From DATJPW01 sp963752855 (GTDB taxonomy: Bacteria > Desulfobacterota > Desulfomonilia > Desulfomonilales > Desulfomonilaceae), in contig CAVVZX010000038.1 of the NCBI GenBank assembly GCA_963752855.1, forward strand, positions 153,850-217,849: DNA of 64,000 bases, read 5' to 3'. The translations under genes were made by a program, and so were the position numbers. Of the stretch, positions 38,320 to 48,073 are shown in pieces (the first letter of the stretch is position 1; the number at the start of each line of letters is the position of its first letter). The notes under the pieces were generated by a model, which saw nothing but the letters and a program-made list of their open reading frames with translations, was not told where the DNA came from and searched no databases.

Positions 38320-39052
38320 GAGCCGTTGCTCCTGCGCCTAACACCGTCATGAGGGCGCACATGCGTCTCTCCTACTCAATCAATTTGAGCCCCTACCACT
38401 CTTAACATTTTGCCACAAAATAGGACCCCGGACATCGAAAGTTAGCCGATAATCAGTTACACATCCTTCTCACCGGCATGAAACCCAACACCGCCCCGAA
38501 CGGCCAAAGTCTTGGTCTTCGCTGGCCGGTCATATATTGAACAACTTTCTGTTGAAACCTACATGGTCGATGAGGCAGAAACCAGCGCTTCGTCCAATAC
38601 GTTGAAATCAATTTCATTGCTACAAGGTCGCATACGGGGAGGCCAATCCCGCGCTTCGCTCAGCGCAACTAAGAATTATAGATGTGCTGAGAAAGCCGAA
38701 TAACCAATTACTATTTGCCTTCACAAGCCCCCTTGCGAAGTATGGCGCGGCCATTTCTTTGCGGCGCGCCACATAACTGCCACTGATGGCTAATACAATA
38801 TCACATGTCCAATGTTATTCCAAACGATAATCTTACCTTACGGGTATACATTTAGTTACACGGGGTAGCATCCACGCTCTAAAGGTCATTGCAAGCGACA
38901 GAGCCGCTCTGCGCGTAAGTGAACGGATACCCGCACTGGAGAGACTGCTAAGATAGCCGTGAGAGCGTCCTCCGTTCAGCTTTGATTTAATGGAAAGGGC
39001 CGGCTGAAAAAGACAGGACACTGGTGAAGCGGCGCACGACTCAAATTTCCAC
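38320..39052. other. Intergenic region, no recognisable gene
   Basis: About 730 bases. Short open frames exist on both strands (for example 38512-38703 plus, 38833-39021 minus), but none has a ribosome site or a familiar sequence. The promoter of the PilZ-kinase operon is probably near 38330-38420. No repeat or RNA gene seen. Confidence 0.4.
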
Positions 39053-40081
39053 CTATGGATCCGCCTTTGGGATGAAAATTCTATCTGTGAGTTTCTGAAC
39101 TACGCTCTCAATGATCCTATCAGCAATCGCATTGGACAGATTTTCCGGGATCCGCTGACTTAGCCTGTCTGCCACTTTATCAGCCAGTTCATCCAAAGCT
39201 TTATCTGTCAGTCCTTCCAATGATGTAGTGTCGTTCCGACCGGCCGGCTGATTACTCTCATTTTCGACGACCTTTCGGAGAAACCTCGGCTCGGAAGAGA
39301 CATAGGGTTCGGCCTCAGTTCCCGGATCCGGCGAATCGGCTCCTTCTATCTCATGCGCAACCTCCAAATGTCTTTTCGAGGTCCCGGCCACCAGCGTTGA
39401 CTCCAATTGTTCTTGCGGGACAATATCCGGACTTGTGGCTCCCTCGCGAGCGAGCGGCTTGAGATCCAGATTCTGAAATTCAGTCGGATAATAGCGCAGC
39501 GTAGGATCCAGATGTTCCACAAAGCATTTCGTAGGCGTTCTGAAGCCTCTCGGGTTCCATGTTCCAGGCAGCCTGAGCGTAGATTCCAAGCCTACTGGAG
39601 ACGGGCATCTGAAGTGATCGTTGAGTTTACGGAGCAGGTTCTCTACTGCCCCGACATCAGGGATTTTCTTTTGCGAATGAAGCAACCAATACAGATGGAA
39701 GCCCCGGCCCGACTGTACGATAATCGAAGGTTTCAACGGAAATGATTCGATGGCCTCTCTTGCCTCCACCACGTCTACAAAATTGTTATTCAGACCGGAA
39801 TAGCCACCGGAACCTATATCCAAACTTGCCCAGAGGGCGGCGATATAGCGGATGTGCTCCTTCCCGACATGCATCCGCTGCCGAGGACAGACTCCGAAGT
39901 AGACGTTTCGGTTAGGCGAAAACTCAGCGTTAGATAGCTCCAACATATTAGGATAGAAGCGATTCGAAGCCCTCAATCCATAGTCGTCAACTGCTCTTAC
40001 CAGAATGAAATATCGAGACCCCTTGGTATATGGCCCGAACAGAGCTTCCAGGAAATCAGTGCGGTTAAAGGACATTGTCAT
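39053..40081 (-). CDS. AEP-like (RepB/primase-polymerase-type) domain protein, orphan
   Basis: 342 aa. ATG at 40081 (MTMSFNRTDFLEALFGPY). The N-terminal 200 residues follow the RepB-type primase plan: ALWASLDIGSGGYS, then KPSIIVQSGRGFHLYWLL (the SGxGxHxYW motif) and ESTLRLPGTWNPRGF. The middle is low-complexity; the C-terminus (LTDKALDELADKVADRLSQR) is a helical repeat. Relatives are usually plasmid or phage encoded. No helicase, integrase or replication origin is next to it. The usual DLD is SLDIG here. Confidence 0.65.
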   Translation of the reverse strand: MTMSFNRTDFLEALFGPYTKGSRYFILVRAVDDYGLRASNRFYPNMLELSNAEFSPNRNVYFGVCPRQRMHVGKEHIRYIAALWASLDIGSGGYSGLNNNFVDVVEAREAIESFPLKPSIIVQSGRGFHLYWLLHSQKKIPDVGAVENLLRKLNDHFRCPSPVGLESTLRLPGTWNPRGFRTPTKCFVEHLDPTLRYYPTEFQNLDLKPLAREGATSPDIVPQEQLESTLVAGTSKRHLEVAHEIEGADSPDPGTEAEPYVSSEPRFLRKVVENESNQPAGRNDTTSLEGLTDKALDELADKVADRLSQRIPENLSNAIADRIIESVVQKLTDRIFIPKADP

Positions 40082-40219
40082 TCGACCAGCCTCAGCGCCA
40101 AAAATACAAATGTATTTATATCATACATTAGCCAATAAAGTCTCGAAAAACATCAAGAATGGAGTGTGTTGTTACCGTATATGCGCCTTTTTCTTTATTG
40201 AGCTTGGACAACAGACCGA

Positions 40220-41514
40220 TCACATACCGTATTCAGACCCAATAGCGCGCCTCAACGGCTTAACGATCAGCTGGATAGCCAATCCGGCTATTAAAGCGAC
40301 GACCGCCATCACGAAAAAGAATTTATCTTTCGTGATAGTTTCCCAGTACTCTCCCAGAAATCCTGCCGAATAGTTCCCTATGGACGATGATAGGAACCAG
40401 ATTCCCATCATCATGGAGACCATTCGACCGGGAGCCAATTTGGTAACCGAGGAAAGGCCCACCGGAGACAAGTACCAACTCCCCAATGGTGGCTAGTAGC
40501 GTGAAAAGAACGAGCCAAGCCATGTTGACCGGCATTTCAGCCGCAGCATAGGACAAAGCCGCCGGGACCATGACTAGAAATCCGCCTCCCAACAGAAAAC
40601 AGCCCATAGCCATCTTTGAAACCGACGACGGCTCGGTCCCTTTTCTTGACTGCCAAGCCCAGAAGCTGGTGATGAACGGGGTGAGAATGAGTATGAAAAA
40701 GGGGTTGACAGACTGATACCATGACGCAGGAAACTCCCATCCGAAAAGTCACTCGATCGGTATAACTATCGGCCCACAACGCAATGGTATTGCCCTGTTG
40801 TTCATATGCGGCCCAGAAGGCCACACTCATAATACAGATAGCAACCAAACCCCATATCCTGTTGCTTTCCTGCGCAGTGAGAGCCGGCGGGACTTTTTCC
40901 GCGGCCAGTTTTCGTTTCATCAGATTGTCCGGAGCCAGCCAATACTGTCCGGAGAGATAGATTGATAGTCCTATCACCATCCCTACGCCGGCCGCGGTAA
41001 ACCCGTAATGCCACCCGTAGACCTCCCCTAGAGTTCCGCAAACCAGAGGAGACAAAAGAGCGCCCAGGTTTATACCGAAATAAAATATGCTAAATGCCCG
41101 GTCACGGCGAGGATCGCCCTCCGGATAGAGATTCCCGACCTGCGTCGAAATATTCGGCTTGAAAGATCCGTTTCCCAGAATCAGAAACACGAGGGCGGGT
41201 AAGAACAAAACTTGAAATGCCATCAAGAAATGACCTATCGCCATCAGTACCGCGCCAAGAATCACGGCCCTGCGTTGGCCCAAAATCCGATCGGCAAGGA
41301 TTCCCCCGAAAAAAGGGGTTAAATAAACCAAGCCCGTGTAAAGCCCATATATTTGCGAGGCCTCGGCTTGCGTGAACATAAGCTGCTTCATCATGTAGTA
41401 AACAAGCAAAGATCTCATGCCGTAGTAAGAGAATCTCTCCCACATTTCAGTCAAGAAAAGTACAGCCAGCCCCTTGGGATGGCCGAAAACGCTATTTTCA
41501 GAGAGTGGAATCAT
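40220..41514 (-). CDS. POT/PTR family peptide transporter, two frame breaks
   Basis: Proton-coupled oligopeptide transporter of about 430 aa, major facilitator superfamily. The family signature LTEMWERFSYYGMRSLLVYY is near the start; FSIFYFGINLGALLSPLVCG is the second. About 12 helices. The frame changes near 40750 and again near 40470, with the C-terminus FLSSSIGNYSAGFLG and GLAIQLIVKPLRRAIG. Start at ATG 41514. Divergent from an aldo/keto reductase gene. Confidence 0.85.
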
Positions 41515-41690
41515 TCTTTGGCTCTTGAATTTTGCGGAAACGACGCATACATGCTCATCTGAATTTGGCCAGCCGGACTATTACCACAAGTTGTTATACG
41601 GAACACTTATTAAAGAAAAAAGAACCAACATCCGCCGACCGGGTCTAACTCAAATTAAGCGAATCGATAATTGCTAAAGAGAGGGCTGCA

Positions 41691-42707
41691 ATGAAAACCG
41701 AAAGCACAATGTCACGTCGGGAATTATTAGCAGCGGCTTTGGACATTACAGTCGCATCATCTTTCTCCGCAAGCGCTGGAGCTGATCAGTCGAAGGGCGA
41801 AATCCCGTATCGCATACTGGGACGCACTAATGAAAAGGTTTCCATCATAGGGTTGGGCGGGTACCACCTGGGCGGCAAGCCGAGCGAAAACGAGAGTATC
41901 AAAATCATTCGCACGGCCATAGATAACGGCATAAACTTTCTCGATAATAGCTGGGATTACCATGAGGGAGCCAGTGAGATTCGGATGGGAAAAGCACTTC
42001 AGGATGGTTACAGGCAAAAGGTTTTTCTCATGACCAAGATCGACGGCCGGGACGAAAAGACGGCCACAAACCAGATCGACGAGTCTCTGAAACGATTGCG
42101 GACGGAAACAATCGACTTGCTCCAATTTCACGAGATCATACGGGATTCGGACCCGGACTGGATTTTTCGCTCAAACGGAGCGCTCAATGCCGTAATCAAG
42201 GCCAAACAATCGGGCAAGATACGGCACGTCGGCTTTACAGGACACAAGTCTCCGGATTTTCATTTAAAAATGCTCGAAACGGGAATAAAGAACGATTTTA
42301 TTTTCGATACCGTGCAGATGCCGCTGAACGTAATGGATGCTCATTATGACAGCTTTGAAAAGAGGGTCCTTCCGGCGCTGCTCAAACACAAAATCGGGGT
42401 TTTGGGAATGAAACCGCTCGGCGCCGGCGTTATTTTGACCAGCAAGACCGTTACAGCCGAAGAGTGCCTCCAATATGCGTTGAGTCTTCCAGTCAGCGTT
42501 GTGATAACCGGTTGCGATTCTCTCGACATTCTGGAACAGGCCCTAAAGGTAGCACGTAATTTTCGTCCGTTAACTGAAGCGCAGATCTCTTCGCTGCTTT
42601 CCAAAACTGCCGAAGCCGCGGCGGATGGAAAGTTCGAGCGTTACAAAACGAGTAAGGATCACGACGCCACGGATCATAGGCCGGAATGGCTTGGGGAAGT
42701 GAGTTGA
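41691..42707 (+). CDS. Aldo/keto reductase with Tat-like leader
   Basis: 338 aa, ATG after GAGAGGGCTGCA. The leader MSRRELLAAALDITVASSFS resembles a twin-arginine signal, suggesting export or a leftover one. The AKR core includes GLGGYHLGG, DNSWDYHEGASE (catalytic Asp/Tyr), LMTKIDGR (Lys) and LLQFHEI (His), then VGFTGH and VLGMKPLGAG. The NADPH loop is VVITGCDSLDILEQAL. Substrate unknown. Intact. Confidence 0.88.
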   Translation: MKTESTMSRRELLAAALDITVASSFSASAGADQSKGEIPYRILGRTNEKVSIIGLGGYHLGGKPSENESIKIIRTAIDNGINFLDNSWDYHEGASEIRMGKALQDGYRQKVFLMTKIDGRDEKTATNQIDESLKRLRTETIDLLQFHEIIRDSDPDWIFRSNGALNAVIKAKQSGKIRHVGFTGHKSPDFHLKMLETGIKNDFIFDTVQMPLNVMDAHYDSFEKRVLPALLKHKIGVLGMKPLGAGVILTSKTVTAEECLQYALSLPVSVVITGCDSLDILEQALKVARNFRPLTEAQISSLLSKTAEAAADGKFERYKTSKDHDATDHRPEWLGEVS

Positions 42708-42937
42708 TAAGATCATCTACCGCAGAGGGCGTTGAGAAGAGCGGAAAGGGAAGAAGTTTCCGGGGAGGGCGTTTTTGCAAAAAGTGCTCCGCGCACGGCG
42801 ATGAATGAGCCTCAAGCAAGTGCAATGTTGATCAACGGCGTAGCATTTCCGGCGCATTACTGGCCCCACGCCGAGTGGCCCCAGGCCCCTCCCCAAAAAC
42901 TCCTATATGGCTGGCGGCGTCATCAGCGCGAGTGTAG

Positions 42938-42957
42938 GGGCGCATGGCGATGCGCCC
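42938..42957. repeat. Palindromic GGGCGCAT repeat
   Basis: GGGCGCAT-GGCG-ATGCGCCC preceded by GTAG, an 8-bp stem. The GTAG flank resembles the ends of the other short repeats of this window. It lies in the 390-base gap before the DinB-like gene, which holds no recognised gene; CTTCGCTCCGCTCGCAATAA just after it is another repeat-like tract. Confidence 0.6.
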
Positions 42958-43094
42958 GCGGATTTCTGTCTTACGGAAATAACGGGGGATCCCTTCGCTC
43001 CGCTCGCAATAACGGTTTTTTGCGGCTGCATCTGAAGGATTGCTTTTGACAATGCTGGTGGAAGGCATAAAATTCCGTAAACGGAGGTTACAAC

Positions 43095-43605
43095 ATGACA
43101 TCGGACAAGGTGGCCAGGCAAGAGTTGATAGCTCTTCTGGACAGCAGGAACGCTCACATGGGTTTCGACGATGTGATCGCCGATTTCCCTATGGAGCACA
43201 TCAACAGCAAACCCCTCAATAACCCATATTCATTCTGGCATTTCTTGGAACATATCCGCATCGCTCAGTGGGACATTTTGGAGTTTATCCGCAACCCGCG
43301 ACACGTATCCCCCAAATATCCGCAAGGGTATCATCGGCGTCCCGACGAGACTACCGATAAAGAAGGATGGGAAAAGAGCGCTGCCGCGATTCGGTCCGAT
43401 TTGGAGGCCCTGAAGGAAATCGTCACGCGACCCGAAAGTCGATCTGTTCGCGGAGATTCCTCATGCGCCGGGTTACACTTTCTTTCGGGAAATTATGCTC
43501 GCTGCCGATCATAACGCTTATCATGTCGGCGAATTGGCCATGATGCGCCAGGTCATGGACAATTGGCCCTCCGGGAGGAAATATCTCACCGGGAAACCGG
43601 ATTGA
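43095..43605 (+). CDS. DinB-like protein, one frame break
   Basis: About 170 aa four-helix-bundle protein. ATG after GGAGGTTACAAC. FWHFLEHIRIAQWDILEFIR holds the His of the metal site; after a frame break near 43430 the sequence continues DPKVDLFAEIPHAPGYTFF, then LAADHNAYHVGELAMMRQV with two more His. Three His are typical of DinB proteins, which are thiol- or metal-dependent transferases of mostly unknown substrate. Stop at 43603-43605. Confidence 0.8.
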
Positions 43606-43620
43606 CGAACCAAAAGCGAA

Positions 43621-43655
43621 TCACCGCTGAGAGCGCAGAGAACGCAGAGAGGAAA
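43621..43655. repeat. CACCGCNGAG-type repeat, inverted copy at 43911-43940
   Basis: TCACCGCTGAGAGCGCAGAG then AACGCAGAGAGG resembles the reverse complement of 43911-43940, about 290 bases away. The interval has no recognised gene. Confidence 0.55.
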
Positions 43656-43976
43656 ATTGACCCGATTAGGACCTGTTTCTCTAGACTCGGCATGGATTCT
43701 TGAGAAAGATGTGTTCCCAACACGTAATTGCTCAGCTCCTTCAGTCCCTCCCCGTGGGGGGACTACGAGGGGGGAGTCTGAGCCGGTCCTCAGCGTAGGT
43801 AGACGTCCTGTGTAACTGAATAGTTCCCCACACCGGAAGCCTTGTTGTTGATCCAGGTCACCGATTTGCTACGGTTGATTGTTGGTTTCTGAACGATTTA
43901 AGAAGAAGATTTCTCCGCGATCTCTGCCTCTCTGCGGTGAATATATTGGATTACATTGGCAAGCAGGAGACGAAAA

Positions 43977-44860
43977 TTGGAAATCAGACAGGTTTGCGTT
44001 ATCGGTATGGGAACTATGGGGAGCCAAATCGGCATTGTCTGCGCTCAGGCCGGTTTTCGGACAATCATGGTGGACATTAACGAGGATAGAGCGCAAGTCG
44101 GGCTTCAGAATATCCGAACATTTCTAAACAACCGTCAGCAAAAGGGAAAATTGGACAAGAATTCGGTCGACAAGACTTTGTCCTTGATCAGCTCCGGCGT
44201 TGATATAGGCGAGGCGTTGTCCGCTGCTGATCTTGTGATTGAAGCGGTTTTTGAAGATATTGAAGCCAAGAAGCAAGTGTTCAAAACAATGGATTCAAAA
44301 GCTCCGAAACAAGCCATATTGGCCAGCAACACATCGACTCTTTGGATAACCGAAATTGCAGCAGTCCACAAATCGTCCCGAGAAGTGCATCGGCACGCAT
44401 TTCTTGATTCCCGCCGCGCTGACTCCACTTGTGGAAGTGGTTCGCGGGTCCGAGACATCGGATGAAACTCATGATACCGTTATCGGTTTTCTTAAGAAGT
44501 GTGGGAAGGAGACGGTCACGGTTGCGGACTCACCCGGTTTTGTCGTTAATAGACTTTACTTGCCGATGGTAAATGAGGCTTTCGTGGCTCTGGAAACCGG
44601 TCTTAGCTACCGCGGAGGAAATCGACAGGAGCTGCGTTCGAGGATTAGGCTTTCCTTTGGGTCCCCTCGCGGCCGCCGACGCTTTCGGGCTTGATATACT
44701 CCTCGCGTGCATGAGAACGTTTCATCGAGAATTAGGAGAGAAATACCGCCCTGCCCCATTACTTGTTAAGCTGGTGAAGGCAGGACGCCTGGGAAGGAAG
44801 ACCGGACGAGGGGTGTATGATTATCGGGGATTGAGAGAAATCCGGGGAACCCTTTTTTGA
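43977..44860 (+). CDS. 3-hydroxyacyl-CoA dehydrogenase (Hbd/FadB-type), two frame breaks
   Basis: NAD-dependent oxidation of 3-hydroxyacyl-CoA. QVCVIGMGTMGSQIGIVCAQ is the Rossmann GxGxxG; DLVIEAVFEDIEAKKQVF and ILASNTSTLWITEIA follow. After a frame change near 44370 come GTHFLIPAALTPLVEVVRG (His), ADSPGFVVNRLYLPMVNEA; after another near 44620 the C-terminal domain reads GLGFPLGPLAAADAFGLD, RLGRKTGRGVYDY. A TTG at 43977 gives LEIRQV; the start is uncertain. Length about 295 aa is normal. Confidence 0.85.
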
Positions 44861-44935
44861 GTGTATGAAGGGAAAGTTGGGTTCCCCGGAAACCGCCTCC
44901 CGAACCCCCCAAAAACTCTAACATTATGTTATATT
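44841..44935 (-). repeat. Long-hairpin dispersed repeat, copy C (reverse)
   Basis: On the minus strand this reads TAACATAATGTTAGAGTTTT, TTGGGGGG and the paired GGGTTCCCC arms, matching copy A at 18531 in order, with a longer insert between the arms. It overlaps the last codons of the dehydrogenase gene. Confidence 0.7.
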
Positions 44936-44980
44936 ATGCCAGTGTCGGTGCGAATCCAGATAGTGATTTTCCGCAACCAT

Positions 44981-45040
44981 TTGGGAGTCTTCGGAAGGGG
45001 GTCCAGGGGGAAAACCCTTTCAAAAGGGTTTTCCCCGGCT
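44981..45040 (+). repeat. Long-hairpin dispersed repeat, copy D
   Basis: GGGAGTCTTCGGAAGGGGG then GGGGAAAACCCTTT / AAAGGGTTTTCCCC, a 14-bp stem. Less conserved on the left side than copies A and B. Intergenic, 45 bases after copy C. Confidence 0.7.
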
Positions 45041-45111
45041 TCTGCTTTAGAAAGTCATTTCTCCTCTACAAGCGGAGCGCTGACCAACCGATTACATGAA
45101 AGGAAACAATC

Positions 45112-45636
45112 ATGTCTAATACACTTCAAGAAGAATTCAATCAGGTCCGCGAGACCTTTTTCCCGTCCTGGGACAAACAAAGAAAATGGAGAATCGCGGA
45201 TAAAGCCGGCCCTCATCGCCCACACGGTTGTATCGACAAGAAAGCGCAAGTTGTCGAGGTTCAATGTATGGGTCCCGGTCAATCCTTAAGGGTGTGTCTC
45301 ATCCATGAGATAGCTCACGCTGTGTCGTCGCTCGGTCACGGGAAGGAATGGCAAGATCGGGTAGAAAAAGCAGCCCGGAAAGCGGAATCTATTGGTGAGA
45401 CATCAGTGGCCGAAGCTCTCAGAGAGGAGGTCCGTCTCTATACCGAGCCTTTTGGGGCCGCCAAACCGACGGCCAACTTGGTGTACACCCGGATAAGGAA
45501 TGAGCGCCTGGGTTGCCCGACCCACAGCTTTGATGAGGTCGTCGATTCCATCCGAAATGACTTCGGCCTGACAAGAGAGGAATTCTTGCGCCAGTTCAAG
45601 AGAAGCCGGGAAGTTTTTGACGGCGCCAAAGGCTAA
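45112..45636 (+). CDS. SprT-like putative metalloprotease
   Basis: 174 aa. ATG at 45112 after GAAAGGAAACAATC. The zinc-protease motif LIHEIAHAVSSLGHGKEW contains HExxH and the third His; the N-terminal part is basic (WDKQRKWRIADKAG). SprT-like proteins are small, sometimes DNA-associated, metalloproteases of largely unknown role. The C-terminal 60 residues (THSFDEVVDSIRNDFG) are helical. Confidence 0.65.
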   Translation: MSNTLQEEFNQVRETFFPSWDKQRKWRIADKAGPHRPHGCIDKKAQVVEVQCMGPGQSLRVCLIHEIAHAVSSLGHGKEWQDRVEKAARKAESIGETSVAEALREEVRLYTEPFGAAKPTANLVYTRIRNERLGCPTHSFDEVVDSIRNDFGLTREEFLRQFKRSREVFDGAKG

Positions 45637-45667
45637 TAAATCGGGAAAGCCGCCTGGTCGAGTTTTG

Positions 45668-45850
45668 ATGCTTCAAGGAAGGCATGTTATAGGGAGCCAA
45701 GAGGGTACTGCAAAATGGAAAGCGGTCGAACTCATAAAGGCAGTTCTGTCGCTCTGTACCGAAGATGTGGAGAGAGGAGCGGTGAAATTGGCCAATAAAG
45801 AGGCGATGGGACTGAAACGAGAGGTTGAACTCTGCTGTGACTGTTGGTGA
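45668..45850 (+). CDS. Small hypothetical protein
   Basis: 61 aa from ATG 45668 (MLQGRHVIGSQEGTAKW), or longer if a TTG at 45617 inside the SprT-like gene is used. Strongly helical (AVELIKAVLSLCTEDVERG) and ending in ELCCDCW. No known family. The position just after the protease gene is the only support. Confidence 0.3.
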   Translation: MLQGRHVIGSQEGTAKWKAVELIKAVLSLCTEDVERGAVKLANKEAMGLKREVELCCDCW

Positions 45851-45954
45851 ATCTTTTCGGGTGACAGTGCCGGCGAGCATCCCCCTTTATCCTTCATGAT
45901 TCCCTTCCCAGAGAGGATCCCACATGTCACCATAGAATACGGATTATCGTCCTG

Positions 45955-46381
45955 ATGGCCGTCTGCGTGGCGCCTCAAATCACCTTTGCCGAGAAAGCAA
46001 ACATGTCGCTCGTGGATATGCGAAACACGGTGACCCACGTGATTGTCGGCAAAGTGGCGGCTGTTTACCAGCGATCCGAAGTAGACAAGGACTGGAGCTA
46101 TACCCGATACGTGGCTGAAATTCGGGTCATAGATTGCGAGAAAGGCGATGGAATCAAGAAAGGAGATTTAGTCTACGCTCGCTACTGGACGCGTGCTTGG
46201 CACAGCAACCGGCCGCCACTGCCGGATACCTCCGGTTACAGGGGGATACCCAGCACTGATGATGACCGTTCGTGTGTACTTAGCGCGCAGCGCCTATGAT
46301 GGTTTCGGCTATGGTAACAAGGACGGTGGCTTCAATGTGATTGCCCCCAACGGGTTTGAAAAGATTAAATCGGACAAATAA
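45955..46381 (+). CDS. Secreted hypothetical protein, one frame break
   Basis: About 141 aa. A hydrophobic leader (RIIVLMAVCVAPQITFA) is followed by HVIVGKVAAVYQRSEVDKDW, YTRYVAEIRVIDCEKGDGIK and VYARYWTRAW, a beta-rich domain. Frame change near 46260 leads to VRVYLARSAYDGFGYGNKDG and a stop at 46381. The start is uncertain, possibly upstream of 45955. Unknown function, likely periplasmic or outer-membrane associated. Confidence 0.55.
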
Positions 46382-46604
46382 CTCTACATATGACAAGGAA
46401 ATCTCAGTAACTCCCTAATAATATGTCAGAGGCATGGGCGACGTCTCTCTGCCGGGAATCAGGGATGGTCCTTCACCATTGGCTGCGATCTCCTTTCCCT
46501 ATATGACTTGAGAATTATCGGACGTCCATTCAAAATGATAGAGGTTTCGATAAAAAGGCTCATCCGACAAAGTGCGTACTAAGAGGCTCTTGCAAAATGC
46601 ACTA

Positions 46605-46680
46605 AATCCGTCTTCCCGGCGAAAGCCAGTATCCAAAAGCCTCAACAAACCTGGATTTCTGCTTTCGCAGGAATGAAGCT
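46605..46680. repeat. REP-like element overlapping a Sel1-repeat gene
   Basis: TCTTCCCGGCGAAAGCC (46612) and ATTTCTGC-TTTC-GCAGGAAT (46655-46674) are the two ends of a common bacterial repeat. On the minus strand the reading frame of the Sel1 gene runs into it and ends FIPAKAEIQVC, the typical translation of this element. Confidence 0.65.
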
Positions 46681-47107
46681 GAAAAACTTTTGCCAGAGGC
46701 TATTGAGACTCCTCTTGATGCTCTTGAGATACCACTTAATGGCCTCGCTGTCGTTCTGGGTGACCCCCTTACCCTCATGGTACATGCCGCCCAGATTGTT
46801 CTGAGCTTGGACATTGTCTTGTTTGGCAGCCTTTCGATACCACTCGACTGCCTCCTTGTAATCCCTGGGGCACACCTTTACCATGCTCGTATGTGAAGCC
46901 TAGTTGAACTTGAGTGGCAGCGTCGCCTTGTTCAGCCTTAAGCTTCATGTCCGATAGATCCTGCGCAGCCCATGTGCATGGAACCACCAAAAGTAAGAAA
47001 AACCCCGAGAGAACCGTTAACCATCGCGGATTCTTTCGGCTGACAGTAGTCATGACCAATTTCGTTATGACTTCCGCCTCTCCCCCGTTGCTATATTTCT
47101 CGTCCAT
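46642..47107 (-). CDS. Secreted Sel1-repeat protein, one frame break, 3' end inside a repeat element
   Basis: About 155 aa. ATG at 47107 (MDEKYSNGGEAEV) after GGAGGAGATGTAAA. Membrane/signal segment WLTVLSGFFLLLVVPCTWAA, then Sel1-like units: KAEQGDAATQVQLGFTYEHG, a frame break near 46870, DYKEAVEWYRKAAKQDNVQA, NNLGGMYHEGKGVTQNDSEA. Sel1 repeats mediate protein contacts. The last 20 codons come from the repeat at 46605-46680, so the natural C-terminus has been replaced. Confidence 0.7.
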
Positions 47108-47302
47108 TTTACATCTCCTCCGAACGACACCGCTTTTGGCCTTTAGAAACATTGATGCTAACCATCATCAAAAGTTTCAGTAACCGGCTGTCGCACACAC
47201 ACTGAATCCTTCGGTCGCAATTTGCATCCCAACTAAAAGTGGGGGTGCAATAAGATGTCCGCCTTTATCTTAAGTTTGACGATTTATGCGTGGAGGGAAC
47301 AA

Positions 47303-48055
47303 ATGAAATCAGTTCTTCTTATCGTTTCGTTGGTCATTTTGTGCGTATGCAGTACACTATGTCTTCCTGCGGATGCAAAAAGCGTTGGCATTTTCGCATA
47401 TGGATCGGTCATCAGTGACCCGGGCAGCGAAATTGCTGCTGTTAGAGTCAATTCTATAAATGCCGAGACTCCCTTTAAAATTGAATTCGGTCGCTCCAGT
47501 AGAATGCGCGACGGAGCTCCTACACTAGTGCCGGTCCAAGAAGGCGGTGCAAAGGTCAAGGCAGTAGTTATCGTTCTAGCGCCTTCTGTCTCAGAACAAG
47601 AGGCTGCAGACTTACTATACAGGCGAGAAACTAGAAAAGTCGGTTCAGGACGTCGATACAACCCGCCTGTTCATCCGAAACCCAATAACGTTCTGGTCAA
47701 AAAACTAACGAATTTCGCCGGCGTTGATGTTGTCTTCTATACGGATTTTCCCCCAGCCGGGAAGCTCAAGAATCCGACGCCCCAGCAGCTTGCCGAGCTA
47801 GCCATTGCGAGCGCCAAAGCTCCCGCGGGAGCAAAAGGCATGGACGGCATTAGCTATTTAATTGCCGTCAAAGGGTCGAATATTCACACACCGCTGATGG
47901 CCGAATACGAAAAGGAGATATTAGCTCGAACAGCAATCTACAGACCTCCAGCAGGCTCTGGACAAGCTCAAGCCAGGCGACAAAAAAATGGCCGATCAGT
48001 GATTCACTCACTTATTGGCGCTGACCCTGAAAACGAGCTTACTGCAAGTAAATAG
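47303..48055 (+). CDS. Secreted gamma-glutamylcyclotransferase-like protein
   Basis: 250 aa. ATG at 47303 after GTGGAGGGAACAA begins a signal peptide (MKSVLLIVSLVILCVCSTLC). FAYGSVISDPGSEIAAVRV is the GGCT-fold YGS motif; RSSRMRDGAPTLVPVQEGG and LLYRRETRKVG follow. The GGCT fold binds gamma-glutamyl groups; secreted relatives are uncharacterised. Intact. Confidence 0.7.
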   Translation: MKSVLLIVSLVILCVCSTLCLPADAKSVGIFAYGSVISDPGSEIAAVRVNSINAETPFKIEFGRSSRMRDGAPTLVPVQEGGAKVKAVVIVLAPSVSEQEAADLLYRRETRKVGSGRRYNPPVHPKPNNVLVKKLTNFAGVDVVFYTDFPPAGKLKNPTPQQLAELAIASAKAPAGAKGMDGISYLIAVKGSNIHTPLMAEYEKEILARTAIYRPPAGSGQAQARRQKNGRSVIHSLIGADPENELTASK

Positions 48056-48073
48056 CAGAAACGAGGTTGAGTT

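Noticed and set aside
43621..43940. Inverted repeats as ends of an insertion sequence
   Set aside because: The 290 bases between them hold no transposase-like frame; the repeat is a common short intergenic type.
48015..48073. Early start for the NlpC/P60-like gene in the frame of its C-terminal part
   Set aside because: The signal peptide in the adjacent frame at 48074 with its ribosome site is a much better start, implying one frame break.
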